DNA from: Juglans regia
Taxonomy: Eukaryota > Streptophyta > Magnoliopsida > Fagales > Juglandaceae
Direction of reading: 5' to 3'
Length of the DNA: 64,000 bases
Assembly (NCBI RefSeq): GCF_001411555.2
Contig: NC_049903.1
Location: forward strand, 22,053,048 to 22,117,047
The stretch's first letter is position 1; every line of letters starts with the position of its first letter. The notes under the pieces were generated by a model that saw only the letters and a program-made list of their open reading frames with translations, ran no database searches and was not told the DNA's origin. Made by a program: the position numbers and the translations under genes. Positions 31,578 to 41,469 of this stretch are shown here, one piece after another.

Positions 31578-34477
31578 GTGAGAGCAAGAGAGGAAAAATT
31601 CAATTACATTGCAAAAAAAAGTGAGATCAAGAGAGCATTATTTTCACACCAGCCCCTTATTGTACTCATGTACGAGGCTCTTTTATGTACTAATGATCTC
31701 GTCGGTGCTTTGCTGAGCAATATTGTTTCTCTTTTGCAGGAGTTTGAAGATGTCCTTCCTGAAGAGGTACCTTATGGTTTACCTCAAATCCGAGGGATTG
31801 AACATCAAATTAATTTCATACCTGGTGCATCAATTCCAAACCGACCTGCTTATAGGAGTAATCCCGAGGAGACCAAGGAACTTCAGAGGCAAGTAAGTGA
31901 ACTATTGGAGAAGGGGTTTGTGAGTGAAAGTATGAGTCTTTGTGCGGTTCCGGTGCTGTTAGTTCCTAAGAAGGATGGAACATGGAGGATGTGTGTTGAC
32001 TGCCGAGCCATCAACAACATAACGGTAAAGTATAGTCATCCCATTCCTAGACTAGATGATATGCTTGATGAATTGCTTGGTTCTTGTGTCTTTACAAAAA
32101 TTGATCTTAAGAGTGGATATCATCAAATTAGGATGAAAGAAGGTGATGAATGGAAAATTGCTTTTAAGACTAAATATGGTTTGTATGAGTGGTTAGTGAT
32201 GCCTTTCGGTTTAACTAATGCTCCGAGCACATTTATGCGTTTGATGAACCATGTTTTGCGAGCATTTATTGGCAGATTTGTAGTTGTGTATTTTGATGAT
32301 ATCCTGATCTATAGCAAAAATTTGGAAGAACATGTAATGCATTTGAAATCTGTTTTGGAAATTCTAAGGAAAGAAAGGTTGTTTGCTAACCTCAAAAAGT
32401 GCACCTTTTGCACGGATAAGCTTGTGTTTCTTGGTTTTGTTGTTAGTAAGAGAGGAATTGAGGTGGATGAGGAAAAGGTGAAGGCAATCCAAGAGTGGTC
32501 AATGCCTACAACAGTCAGCCAAGTGAGGAGTTTCCACGGCTTAGCTAGCTTCTATAGACGGTTTGTGTGTGATTTTAGTAGCTTAGCAGCCCCTCTTACT
32601 GAAGTCATCAAGAAAAATGTGCCGTTTAAGTGGGGAAAAGAACAAGAAAAGGCATTTAGTCTGATCAAAGAAAAGTTAACTAATGCGCCTTTGCTTGTTT
32701 TACCTAACTTTGCTAAAACTTTTGAAATTGAGTGTGATGCTTCAGGCATAGGTATTGGAGCTGTTTTGATGCAAGAAGGCTGTCTAATTGCTTATTTCAG
32801 TGAAAAGTTGAGTGGGGCAGCCCTAAATTACCGTACTTATGATAAGGAGATGTATGCCTTGGTGAGGGCTTTGGAAAATTGGCAACACTATCTATGGCCA
32901 AAGGAGTTTGTGATTCACACAGATCATGAGTCTTTGAAGCATTTGAAAGGACAGCAAAGGTTGAACAAACGCCATGCCAAGTGGGTGGAATTCATTGAAA
33001 CATTTCCATATGTGATCAGATATAAGCAAGGTAAGGAAAATGTGGTGGCTGATGCATTGTCCCGAAGGTATGCCTTACTTTCCATTTTAGATACAAAAAT
33101 GCTAGGCTTTGAATACATTAAGGAATTGTATGCTCAAAATTCTGATTTTGGTGATGTGTTCAATGCATGTCAAAAAATGGCGTTTGGTAAGTTTTATAGG
33201 TATGATGGATTTTTGTTTCGGGAAAATAAACTATGTTTGCCAATATGTTCTTTGCGCGAATTGCTTGTCAGAAAAGCTCATGGTGGTGGTTTGATGGGTC
33301 ATTTTGGTGTAGCTAAGACTTTAGGAATTTTGCATGAACATTTTTTTTGGCCTCATATGAAACGTGATGTGGAAAGAATTTGTGAGAAGTGTATCACGTG
33401 TAAACAGGCTATGTCTAAGTTGAAACCCCATGGTTTGTACACCCCTTTGCCAATACCTAGTAAACCTTGGACTGATATTTCTATGGATTTTGTTTTAGGT
33501 TTACCTAGGACTAAGATGGGGAGAGATTCAGTTTTTGTGGTGGTAGATAGATTTTCCAAGATGGCATACTCCATTGCATGTCAAAAAACTGATAATGCAT
33601 CACATATAGCTGATTTGTTCTTCAAAGAAATTGTTAGGTTACATGGTATGCCTAAGACCATTGTTTCTGATAGGGATGCAAAGTTTTTGAGTTACTTTTG
33701 GAAGACTTTGTGGGGAAAGCTGGGAACAAAGTTGTTGTTTTTACTACTTGTCATCCACAAACGGATGGCCAAACTGAAGTAGTAAATAGAACTTTGTCAT
33801 CTTTGTTGCGTGCTATCATTAAAAAGAACTTGAAAGCATGGGAAGATTGTTTGCCACATGTTGAATTTGCTTACAATAGAAGTATACATTCTGCAACTAA
33901 GTTTTCACCATTTGAAATTGTTTATGGCTTTAACCCATTGTCACCTTTGGATTTAACTTCTTTACCTTTGAGTGAACGTGTGAACTTAGATGGCAAAAAG
34001 AAGGCAGAATTTGTAAAGATGATTCATGAAAAGGCACGGCTGAACATTGAAAGGAGGAATAAACAATATGTCCATCAAGCCAACAAGGGACGCAAGAAGG
34101 TAGTGTTTCAACCTGGAGATTGGGTTTGGTTGCACTTAAGGAAGGACCGTTTTCCAAAGAAGCGGCGTTCAAAACTCCTACCTCGGGGTGACGGGCCATT
34201 TCAAGTAGTAGAACGCATCAATGATAATGCCTACAAGCTTGACTTACCAGGTGAGTATGGTGTCAGTGCAAGCTTTAATGTTGCTGATTTGTCTCCTTTT
34301 GATGTAGGTGATGATTTGAGGACAAATCCTTCTCAAGAGGGGAGGATGATGCAAACCAAGGAGCTGGACATGCTGATCATACAAGTGGGAATGGAGCTGA
34401 ATTTGCACAAGACCCTTTGTCACTTCCTAGTGGCCCAATTACAAGACTTAGAGCCAAACGTTTCAAGGAAGCACTAA
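31578..34477 (+). pseudogene. Pol of element D: RT, RNase H, integrase
   Basis: The frame 31578-33782 (734 aa) covers the pre-RT region, RT ([15 protein letters not shown] at residues 238-241), RNase H (first Asp at 387; [11 protein letters not shown]), integrase zinc finger ([17 protein letters not shown]), [11 protein letters not shown] with the first catalytic Asp at 637, and VSDRD with the second at 698. A one-base loss near 33742 moves the rest into the frame 33698-34477, which has [11 protein letters not shown] with the catalytic Glu, HVEFAYNRS, and the GPY/F module ([26 protein letters not shown]). Another one-base loss near 34340 removes the natural C-terminus encoded in the LTR. RT and integrase motifs are otherwise well preserved. 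Confidence 0.9.
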
Positions 34478-35151
34478 ATGGGCTAATACAAGAGAATTGG
34501 GCTGATTCTAAAGAGACCAAGATGGGCTCAAATAATATTCAAGACTTAGTCCATGTCATCAAGGCAATTGAAGAGGCTAATTAGCACGTAGAAATATGAT
34601 GAATGGTCTGTCCATTAAAGGACGTGAATTTGTTAAGTTTCAAGAATATTAAATAGGTGAATGAACTTGGTCTTGCCTGGGTACGTGAAATACATTGAAT
34701 TTAGTCATTTAGTCATTTCTGGCTGCCTCTAGAAGTCCAAGAGGCCTAAATTTCGTGGGACTTGTTATGTTAATATTTGTGTTGCTTTTAAAGCTGTAGT
34801 TATGACTTTTCCTATTCTTGGAGGGTTGTTCCAAGTATATAGAGGGGTTATTTCGAGTTTTACTATCAGATTTGAAATTTCAGAAGCTTATTTGTCTTTG
34901 TGAGGTCTTGTGTTCCTCTTGGCTCTTCAAAGAACTCTTTGAACTTATCAAGTTAATCTTGTGGCGTTCAAGCTTCAAACTTATCACCTTGATTCTGATT
35001 TCTTGGTGCGGCGTTTTCAATCCTTCGTAGTCTTTGTTTTCATCTAGTTCGGTGACTGGTCAAGGCTCAACAAATCTTCTCATACGATCTTGGGGTTCCA
35101 AGCCATCATTGTTATCGGGTTTCATCACAATTGTTGGTGGAGTTCATATCA
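34347..35151 (+). repeat. Element D 3' LTR (about 805 bp)
   Basis: TGATGCAAACCAAGG to GGAGTTCATATCA. Near its start a frame reads [20 protein letters not shown], the same type of basic tail as in B's LTR, so Pol in this subfamily also runs into the 3' LTR. U3 lacks the GGGTTAGGGTTACTGTAGC block of the other LTR family. Confidence 0.85.
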
Positions 35152-35627
35152 GGGGGCCTATGCAAGGGCATGTTGGGAAAGTTATTATTTTATTGAACTA
35201 GGGTTAGGGTTACTGTAGCCAAGGCACTGTTCATCCAGGGGCACTTTTGGAAGATGGGGGTTTATTTTGTCTAGGGTTTCATTCGGTTTTGCTTTAAATA
35301 CTCTATGTAGCCTCATTCTAATCAGTTTATGAAGTTTATGAAATTTGATGAATTTATTCATTGTGAGTTGAGTTTATCTCCTCTTGTTCTTAATTGAACT
35401 TTTGAACTTATCAAAAGTAAATCACAACTTTTGTGGCGTTCCTCCTTTGTAATCTGGGTTCTTGAGACGAGTTCTTTAATGGGTCTAGATTTTAATATAA
35501 TCTAGGTTCATGAAACGAGTTCTCATTAGGTCTAGATTCTCCATCCATTGACTTGATTTTGACTTTCTTAGGGAGTTTTCAAATTGACTGTGGGTTCAAA
35601 GGATTCCATTCCCGCGGGTTCATATCC
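35152..35627 (+). repeat. Element F 5' LTR, right arm
   Basis: Resumes GGGGGCCTATGCAAGGGC and ends GGTTCATATCC at 35627 (last base A changed to C). Contains GGGTTAGGGTTACTGTAGCC. Two bases later the primer site begins at 35630-35642 (TGGTATTCAGAGC). Confidence 0.9.
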
Positions 35628-35629
35628 TT

Positions 35630-37187
35630 TGGTATTCAGAGCAAGGTTTCCAATCAGGTCTGATTCTATCTTTTAATTCTAGCATTCTTAAATTTAATTC
35701 TAGGGCTTCATTGTTCTAGGGTTGCCCAAAAAAAAAAAAAAATTTTGAACAAAAAGTAGGCTGCCGAAATTCTTAGGGTTTTTGGGTTTGGCTGAAATTT
35801 GCATCGCCTAGGGTTTCAAAATTCTAGGGTTTCCTGCATCTCTAAGTTTGTCAATTGCTTAGAGTGTCGTTCCATTGATTCTCTTCTACTTCATTGTTGA
35901 TATGAACTCGCGGGAAAGGAATTCCCTTGAACCCACAATCAATTTAAAAACTTCCCAAGAAAGCCAAAATCAAGCCAATGGATGGAGAACCTAGACCCGA
36001 TGAGAACTCGTTTCAAGAACCTAGATTATATTAAAATCTAGACCCATTGAAGAACCCGTCTCAAGAACCCAGATTACAAAGGAGGAACGCCACAAAGGTT
36101 GTGATTTACCTTTGATAAGTTCAAAAGTTCAATTAAGAACAAGAGGAGTAAAACTCAACTCACAATGAATAAATTCATCAAATTTCATAAACTTCATAAT
36201 CTTCTGAAAATGAGGTTACAAAGAGTATTTAAACCAAAACCTAATTAAAACCCTAGATAAAATAAAACCCCATCTTCCAAAAATACCACTGAGTAAACAG
36301 TGCCACGGCTACAGTACGCGCTACAGTAACTTGGCTACAGTATCCTTAGCCCTAGTTCAATAAAATAAAAACTTTCCCAACATGCCCTTACATAGGCATA
36401 AACCCAATTATTCTAAGCAAATAAACTAGGTCCTTGAAATTAATTAAATAAGTTGAAAGCCTTCAAGTGTCCAAAGCCTATAAGTCATGTTGTTGCCCTT
36501 TCCATAGCTTATGAAATGAATCAAAGCATAATCTTCATTGTTTAAGCCCTTGAACTTGTATTTGGCCTATCTGGAACTTGCAACATATCTTTAAGGTTAG
36601 GCCCACCTTGGTTCTCATCAATTGTCCATGCTTGTGTATTTGAATTCAATTACTTGGTTTTCACAATTGAATATTTCTGTTTGTGGTTGACTTAGAGAAA
36701 AGAAAAGAAAGGAAAAAGAAAAGAAAAGAAATGAAATGAAAGGAAAAGAAAAGAAGAGAAAATTCGAAAAAAAAAAAGAAGGAAAAACAGAAAGAAGAAG
36801 AAGAAGAAAAGAGAAGGTGGCGTATTCAAAGTTGTTACATAGTTACAAGAAAGAGAAAGGAAAACATTTGTTGATTGAGCTTTTTCATCAAAGGGGCTGA
36901 ATATATCTTTTAATTTGTATGCTCTTTTATAATTACTCTTTCTCTCGTATAAATTCCTTGAGTCATATCATTTTATTCCTTCATTGTTTCTTAGATCTAT
37001 ATTACTGGTTGGAATAATACAATGTTGTATTCTCTTGATTTAGTTTAACTAATTCTTAAAGAACTTGAGCGGGAAAACTATCGAGGTAAAAGGCAAGAGA
37101 GTGTGAGACTATTATCTGGAAAAAGCCAATTAAGAGTAAAACACGAGTGGAGTACCATTATTCGAGTGTAAACACGTAAGAGAGCGT
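35630..37187 (+). other. Element F primer site and leader (interrupted)
   Basis: Primer site at 35630-35642, then an A/T-rich leader, broken by the solo LTR at 35898-36620, with an AAAAG/GAAAG microsatellite at about 36695-36825. Leads into the gag start (ATAATGTCTCATTGG, ATG at 37230). Confidence 0.8.
35898..36620 (-). mobile_element. Solo LTR in element F leader (TSD ATTGT)
   Basis: 723 bp, TGATATGAACTCGCGGG to GGTTCTCATCA, with perfect ATTGT at 35893-35897 and 36621-36625. Minus orientation. It resembles the element C and 21540-22261 LTRs (CTTGAAATTAATTAAATAAG), so it belongs to the recently active subfamily. Confidence 0.95.
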
Positions 37188-37229
37188 GTGAGGTTTTCCA
37201 CTCACATTCTTTTTGTGCAGCACATTATA

Positions 37230-37797
37230 ATGTCTCATTGGAGTAACTTATCACCAAGGGGGAGACTAGATAACTCATCTTGTGTGTTGCAAGCCATGCA
37301 ACAACAGTTTGAGAGGTTGAACTTTGTGTTGGGTCAGGATAGTATGGATGATCAAGAAGCAGCGATTAGAAATCTGCAAGGTGGGAGAGATAGGAGGCGA
37401 AGTGAGTCAAGTGTTGCAAAATGGGTATGAAAAAGAAGGGTATGGTGATTCTCTTGTTACTAGGCGTGCACTCAATACACAAATTAAGATGGATGATACA
37501 GAGCACCAAAGTGATAATATTTTTCATACTAGAGGTCACATCAACAACAAGGTATGTAGTATGATCATTGATTTGAGGAGTTGTATTAATTTGGCTAGCA
37601 CTACTTTAGTTGAGAAATTGAATTTACGTACCTTGAAACACCATAGACCATACATGTTGCAGTGGTTGAGGGATTGTGGGGAGGTTAGGATAAATAAGCA
37701 AGTGCTAGTTTCTTTTTCAATTGGAAAATACCAGGATATAGTCCTTTGTGATATAGTGCCTATGCATACTAGTCATATTTTGTTGGGAAAGCCATGA
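37230..37797 (+). pseudogene. Gag N-terminus and inactive protease of element F
   Basis: The ATG at 37230 begins MSHWSNLSPRG and runs through VLQAMQQQFERLN. A frameshift near 37410 moves it into the frame that carries DSLVTRRALNTQIKM, then MIIDLRSCINLAS, and a TGA at 37795-37797 in place of the Trp of PWQYD. The capsid domain and zinc knuckle are absent, and the protease has DLR. Confidence 0.8.
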
Positions 37798-37924
37798 CAG
37801 TATGATAGGAAGGTGATCCATGATGGGTTAAGGAACATGTACCGTTTTGAAAACGATGTAAAAACAATCAAACTTGCTCCTTTAAATCCAACACAGGTCC
37901 ATGAGAACCAATTGAAACTGAAAA

Positions 37925-39976
37925 GTGAGGTTTCTAAAAACAAAAAAGAGTGAAAATGAGAGTGATCAAAAAAGAAATAAATGTGAGAGTGATCAAAAAA
38001 GAAAAAGTGAAAAGGAGATTGAGCAAAAAAGCAAGAGTGAAAGTGAGAATGTGCTGAAAAGCAAGAGTGAAGGTGAGAGTGAAAGTGAGATTGAGCTGAA
38101 AAACAAGAGTGAATGTGAGATTGAGAAAAAAAGAAATAGAGAGGCCGAAATGGAGAAAGAGAGAAAAATGAGAGGGAAAAAAGAAGTGGGTGAGACTAAG
38201 ACCTCAAGAAAAAGAGAGAATGAGTTGAAAAATAATTGTGAGGTCGAGAATACAAAAAAAGAAGAAGAAAAAGAGAGTGACAGAAAAAAAAGAGTGAAAA
38301 GGAAAAAGAGTGTGATAGGGAAAAAGAGAGTGAAAAAGAAAAAGAGAGTGTTAAGAAAAGTGAGAGTGAAGAAAGTGAGAAAAAAATAAAGAGAAAAGTG
38401 AGTTTTTATGCTAAGACGAGTTTTAATACTAACGAACTTGACGTATGTTTTTCTAGTGTTGTTGTCTCTTTGTTGCAGGGATATGAGGTCGTGTTTTCTA
38501 CCAGTGTGTTTAGCGGAATTCCACCTATTAGGGAGATAGAGCACTATATTGATTTTGTGCCATGTGCGACAATTCCTAACCGACCTTTCTTGTAAAACCA
38601 TGAGTCATTGACACACTTAAAGGGACAAGGTAAGTTGTTGACTAGAATGCATGCTAAGCGGGAAGATTGTATTGAGACTTTTCCTTGTGTATTCAAATAC
38701 ATACAAGGTATGAAAAATTTTTATGGTTGATGTTTTAGCAAGAAGGTATGTCCTTGTCTTCATTTTAGATGCAAAATTGTTGAGACTTGAATATGATAAG
38801 GAATTGCATGCAAACGATGATGACTTTGCTAGTGTGTATGGAACATGTGAGAAAGCATCTTTTGGTATGTTCTATAAACTAGATTGGTACTTGTTTAGAA
38901 AGAATTGATTTTGTGTGCCTACTAGTTTTATGCGTAAGTTGCTTGTGTGTGATGGACATGCTGGTTTGTTGGGTAACCTTGGTATAAGGAAGACTTTTGT
39001 TGTGTTGCATGACTGTTTGTGGGAATATCATTTGCCATTCAAAGACGTGTTGCACGAACGTTTGTGGAAGTATCATTTGTCATTCATTGATGTATTGCAT
39101 GAACATTTGTGGGAGTATCATTTGCCATACATTGACCTGTTGCATGAACGTTTGCGGGTGTATCATTTGCGTTTCATTGAGTTTGCATATAATTGGAGTG
39201 GTCATTCTGGTGAAAATACGATTTCAGACATGTTGCATGAACGTTTATGGGCGTATCATTTGCCATTCATTGACTTGTCGCAATAACGTTTGCGGGAGTA
39301 TCATTTGCCATTCATTGAGTTTGCATATTGGAGTGGTCATTTTGATTCGAGGAAGACTTTAGATGTGCTTCATGAACATTTGTGGGAGTATTGTTTGTCA
39401 TTCATTGAGTTTACATATAATTGGAGTGTTCATGCTACTACTAAATTTTCACCAATTGAAATTGTTTGTATACATAATCCATTTCCTCCTTCAGATTTAA
39501 AGTCTTTACCAGTTAATGATAGGAGTAGATTGGATGGACTATTCCAAATTCTTGAACAAATTAATGAAAATGCACATCTAATGGATCTTCCAGGTAAGTA
39601 TCATGTTTTTACTATTTTCAATGTTACTAACCATTTTGATGCTTTTGCTCCTTTAACTTTGATGCTTTTGCTTGTTAATAATAGGAGTAACTTGAATGAA
39701 CATTTTCAAATTCTTGAGAAAATTAATGAAAATGCATATAAAATGGATCTTCCAGGTATGTATTATGTTTATGTTATTTTCAATGTTACTAACTTCTTTC
39801 CCTTTGATCCAGGTGGAGATTCGAGGTCGAATCCTTTTGAGGAGAGGGGGAATGATGGGAACCAAGATGAGCCTAGTCTTAAAGATCATTTGCTACTTCT
39901 AGATGGGCCTAGTCTTAAAGATCATTTGCAACTTCCAGATGGGCCAAGAAGATCAAGGAGACAATGCAAGGATTGA
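37925..39976 (+). pseudogene. Charged linker and RT-less Pol-like region of element F
   Basis: 37925-38389 encodes ~150 residues of KSESE/KKKR-type linker. 38398-38595 has the pre-RT segment to IPNRPFL, then a stop (TAA) exactly at the RT-deletion junction; HESLTHLKGQ follows. Further stops or shifts occur near 38720, 38908 and 39286. The 15-residue tandem repeat lies at 39005-39184. The last frame, 39290-39976, duplicates the GPY/F-like module (FQILEQINENAHLMDLPG and [18 protein letters not shown]) and ends PRRSRRQCKD inside the LTR. Not functional. Confidence 0.8.
39005..39184 (+). repeat. 45-bp tandem repeat coding for 15-residue units (element F)
   Basis: Four exact-length units start at 39005, 39050, 39095 and 39140. 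Each encodes a variant of LHERLWEYHLPFIDV. More distant units follow at about 39233 and 39368, separated by FAYNWSGHSG-like segments. Homologous arrays occur in A (three units), C (three), G (five, about 56895-57131), H and J. The period is a multiple of three in all of them. Confidence 0.9.
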
Positions 39977-40587
39977 TGCAATCCACTTGGGACAAGTTTA
40001 GCAAGAGCCCAACATTCAAGATGGGGTTTGAAGGATGAAGATCCAGTTTTAATTCATTTGATCAGTTACGGAAGAGGGCAACGACAAGACTTAAAGGCTT
40101 TGGGTTCTTGATGGGTTTCAACTTATTTAATTCATTTAAAGAACTTATTTTATTAGTTTAGAATAATTGAGTTTATTATGTGAAGCACTTAAGGGGGCCT
40201 ATGCAAGGGCATGTTGGGAAAATTATTATTTTATTGAACTAGGGTTAGGGTTACTGTAGCCGAGTTACTGTAGCGCGGCACTGTAGCCGAGGCACTATTC
40301 ATCCAGGGGCACTTTTGGAAGATGGGGGTTTCTTTTGGCTAGGGTTTCATTAGGTTTTGCTTTAAATACTCTATGTAGCCTCATTCTAATCAGTTTATGT
40401 AGTTTATGAAATTTGATGAATTTATTTATTGTGTGTTGAGTTTATCTCCTCTTGTTCTTAATTTAACTTTTGAACTTATCAAAGGTAAATCACAACTTTT
40501 GTGGTGTTCCTCCTTTGTAATCTGGGTTCTTAAGATGAGTTCTTCAATGAGTTCTTCAAGGGATTCCATTCCCGCGGGTTCATTTCA
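39853..40587 (+). repeat. Element F 3' LTR (735 bp)
   Basis: TGATGGGAACC to GGTTCATTTCA, preceded by the polypurine tract GAGGAGAGGGGGAA at 39839-39852. An early segment (GGGCCTAGTCTTAAAGATC) is duplicated, and ~130 bp near the 3' end is deleted (after GAGTTCTTCAATG). Followed by the GGTAA duplication. Confidence 0.9.
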
Positions 40588-40592
40588 GGTAA

Positions 40593-41290
40593 GGCATGAG
40601 ATGTGTTCGACCACTCTATTTGGTGAGGAGTGACGCGCATAAGCAATTGTTGTCATCCTTTGATCCTTAAATGTGGGTATGAGAGCACTTGGCTAGGAGG
40701 TGATGTAGGAGATGTGATCGACCGCTCTAGTTAGCGATGAAGGATGTACTTAAGCAAGTGTCGTTTTCCTTTGATAGCCGAATGCAAGTGCATGGGCACT
40801 CAACTTGAAGGTGAGCCTGTAGATGTGCTCGACCACTATAGTTGGCCAGGAGTGACACACTTAAGCAAGTGTTGTTGTCCTTTGATTTCCAAATGCGAGT
40901 GCAAGAGCACTCAGCTTGAAGGTGAGGCAGGAGATGTGCTTGACTGCTTTAGTTGGCGAGGAGTGATGCAATTAAGCAAGTGTCGTTATCCCTTGATAAT
41001 CGAATGCGAGTGCAAGAGCACTCGGCTTGAAGGTGAGGTGGGAGATATGCTCGATCGCTCTAGTTGGTGAGGAGTGATGTACTTAAGTAAATGTCTTCAT
41101 CCTTTGAACGCCGAATGCGAGTGCGAAAGCATTCGGATTGGAGGTGGGGAGGCAAGAGATGTGCTCAACCGCTCTAGTTGGCAAAAAGTGACACACTTGA
41201 GCTAGCATTGTCAACCTTTGATTGTTGAATGCGAGTGCGAGAGCACTCGACTTGGAGTTGAGGCAGGAGATGTGCTCGATCATGCAATAG
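40593..41290. repeat. 111-bp tandem repeat, about six units
   Basis: The motif GAGATGTGCTCGACC (with variants) begins at 40600, 40711, 40822, 40933, 41044, 41158 and 41269, a spacing of 111 bp with one of 114. Units also share CTCTAGTTGGCGAGGAGTGA and CGAATGCGAGTGCAAGAGCA. Because 111 is a multiple of three, one plus frame (40744-41070) and one minus frame stay open, giving a 37-residue periodic translation (LIAECKCMGTQLEGE-like). I do not regard this as a gene. It is a local satellite-like array outside the LTR elements. Confidence 0.9.
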
Positions 41291-41469
41291 CCTAGAGAAC
41301 GATGCTCTACTGCTTTGCTATGGTGATAGATGCACTATAGTGAGGCTAATAGGTCTTCATCATAGACAAAATAGGTTAATGTAGATAATCCAAAATACAA
41401 GTTTAAGCCAAGTGGTACGATGTCTGAGTTAAGATAATGAGTTTGATTGGCATCCCGCCTTTATGAAGT
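41291..41469. other. Unique-looking flank with tRNA-like A/B-box motifs
   Basis: No ORF. AAGCCAAGTGG (41405-41415) resembles a pol III A box and GTTTGATTGGCATCC (41441-41455) a degenerate B box about 35 bp away, the layout of a tRNA-derived SINE head. Ends in GAAGT, the left duplication of element R; the pre-insertion sequence continues at 52326. Confidence 0.3.

Larger units (their letters stand above)
29754..35151 (+). mobile_element. Element D: 5'-truncated autonomous-type CRM-like element
   Basis: A second subfamily, related in protein to B but with a different LTR (3' terminus GGAGTTCATATCA). It has gag, protease, RT, RNase H, integrase and a 3' LTR, but no 5' LTR. It lies within the LTR of F, which resumes at 35152 (GGGGGCCTATGC). 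A further LTR of the D type, in minus orientation, is at 46306-47096. Two nonsense codons and at least three frameshifts make D defunct. Confidence 0.9.
29471..40587 (+). mobile_element. Element F: non-autonomous CRM-like element hosting element D
   Basis: Plus-strand copy, TGATGGGAACC to GGTTCATTTCA, flanked by perfect GGTAA at 29466-29470 and 40588-40592. Its 5' LTR is split by element D (29754-35151) and its leader by a solo LTR (35898-36620). The internal ORF has the same deletions as A and C plus several stops. It inserted next to, or within, the 111-bp tandem array. Confidence 0.9.

Noticed and set aside
40744..41070. Repeat protein with 37-residue units
   Set aside because: A minus frame is open too, there is no start context or flanking exon, and the frame follows from a period divisible by three.
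40600..41290. CRISPR array
   Set aside because: Repeats are directly adjacent 111-bp units without unique spacers, and the context is a plant genome.
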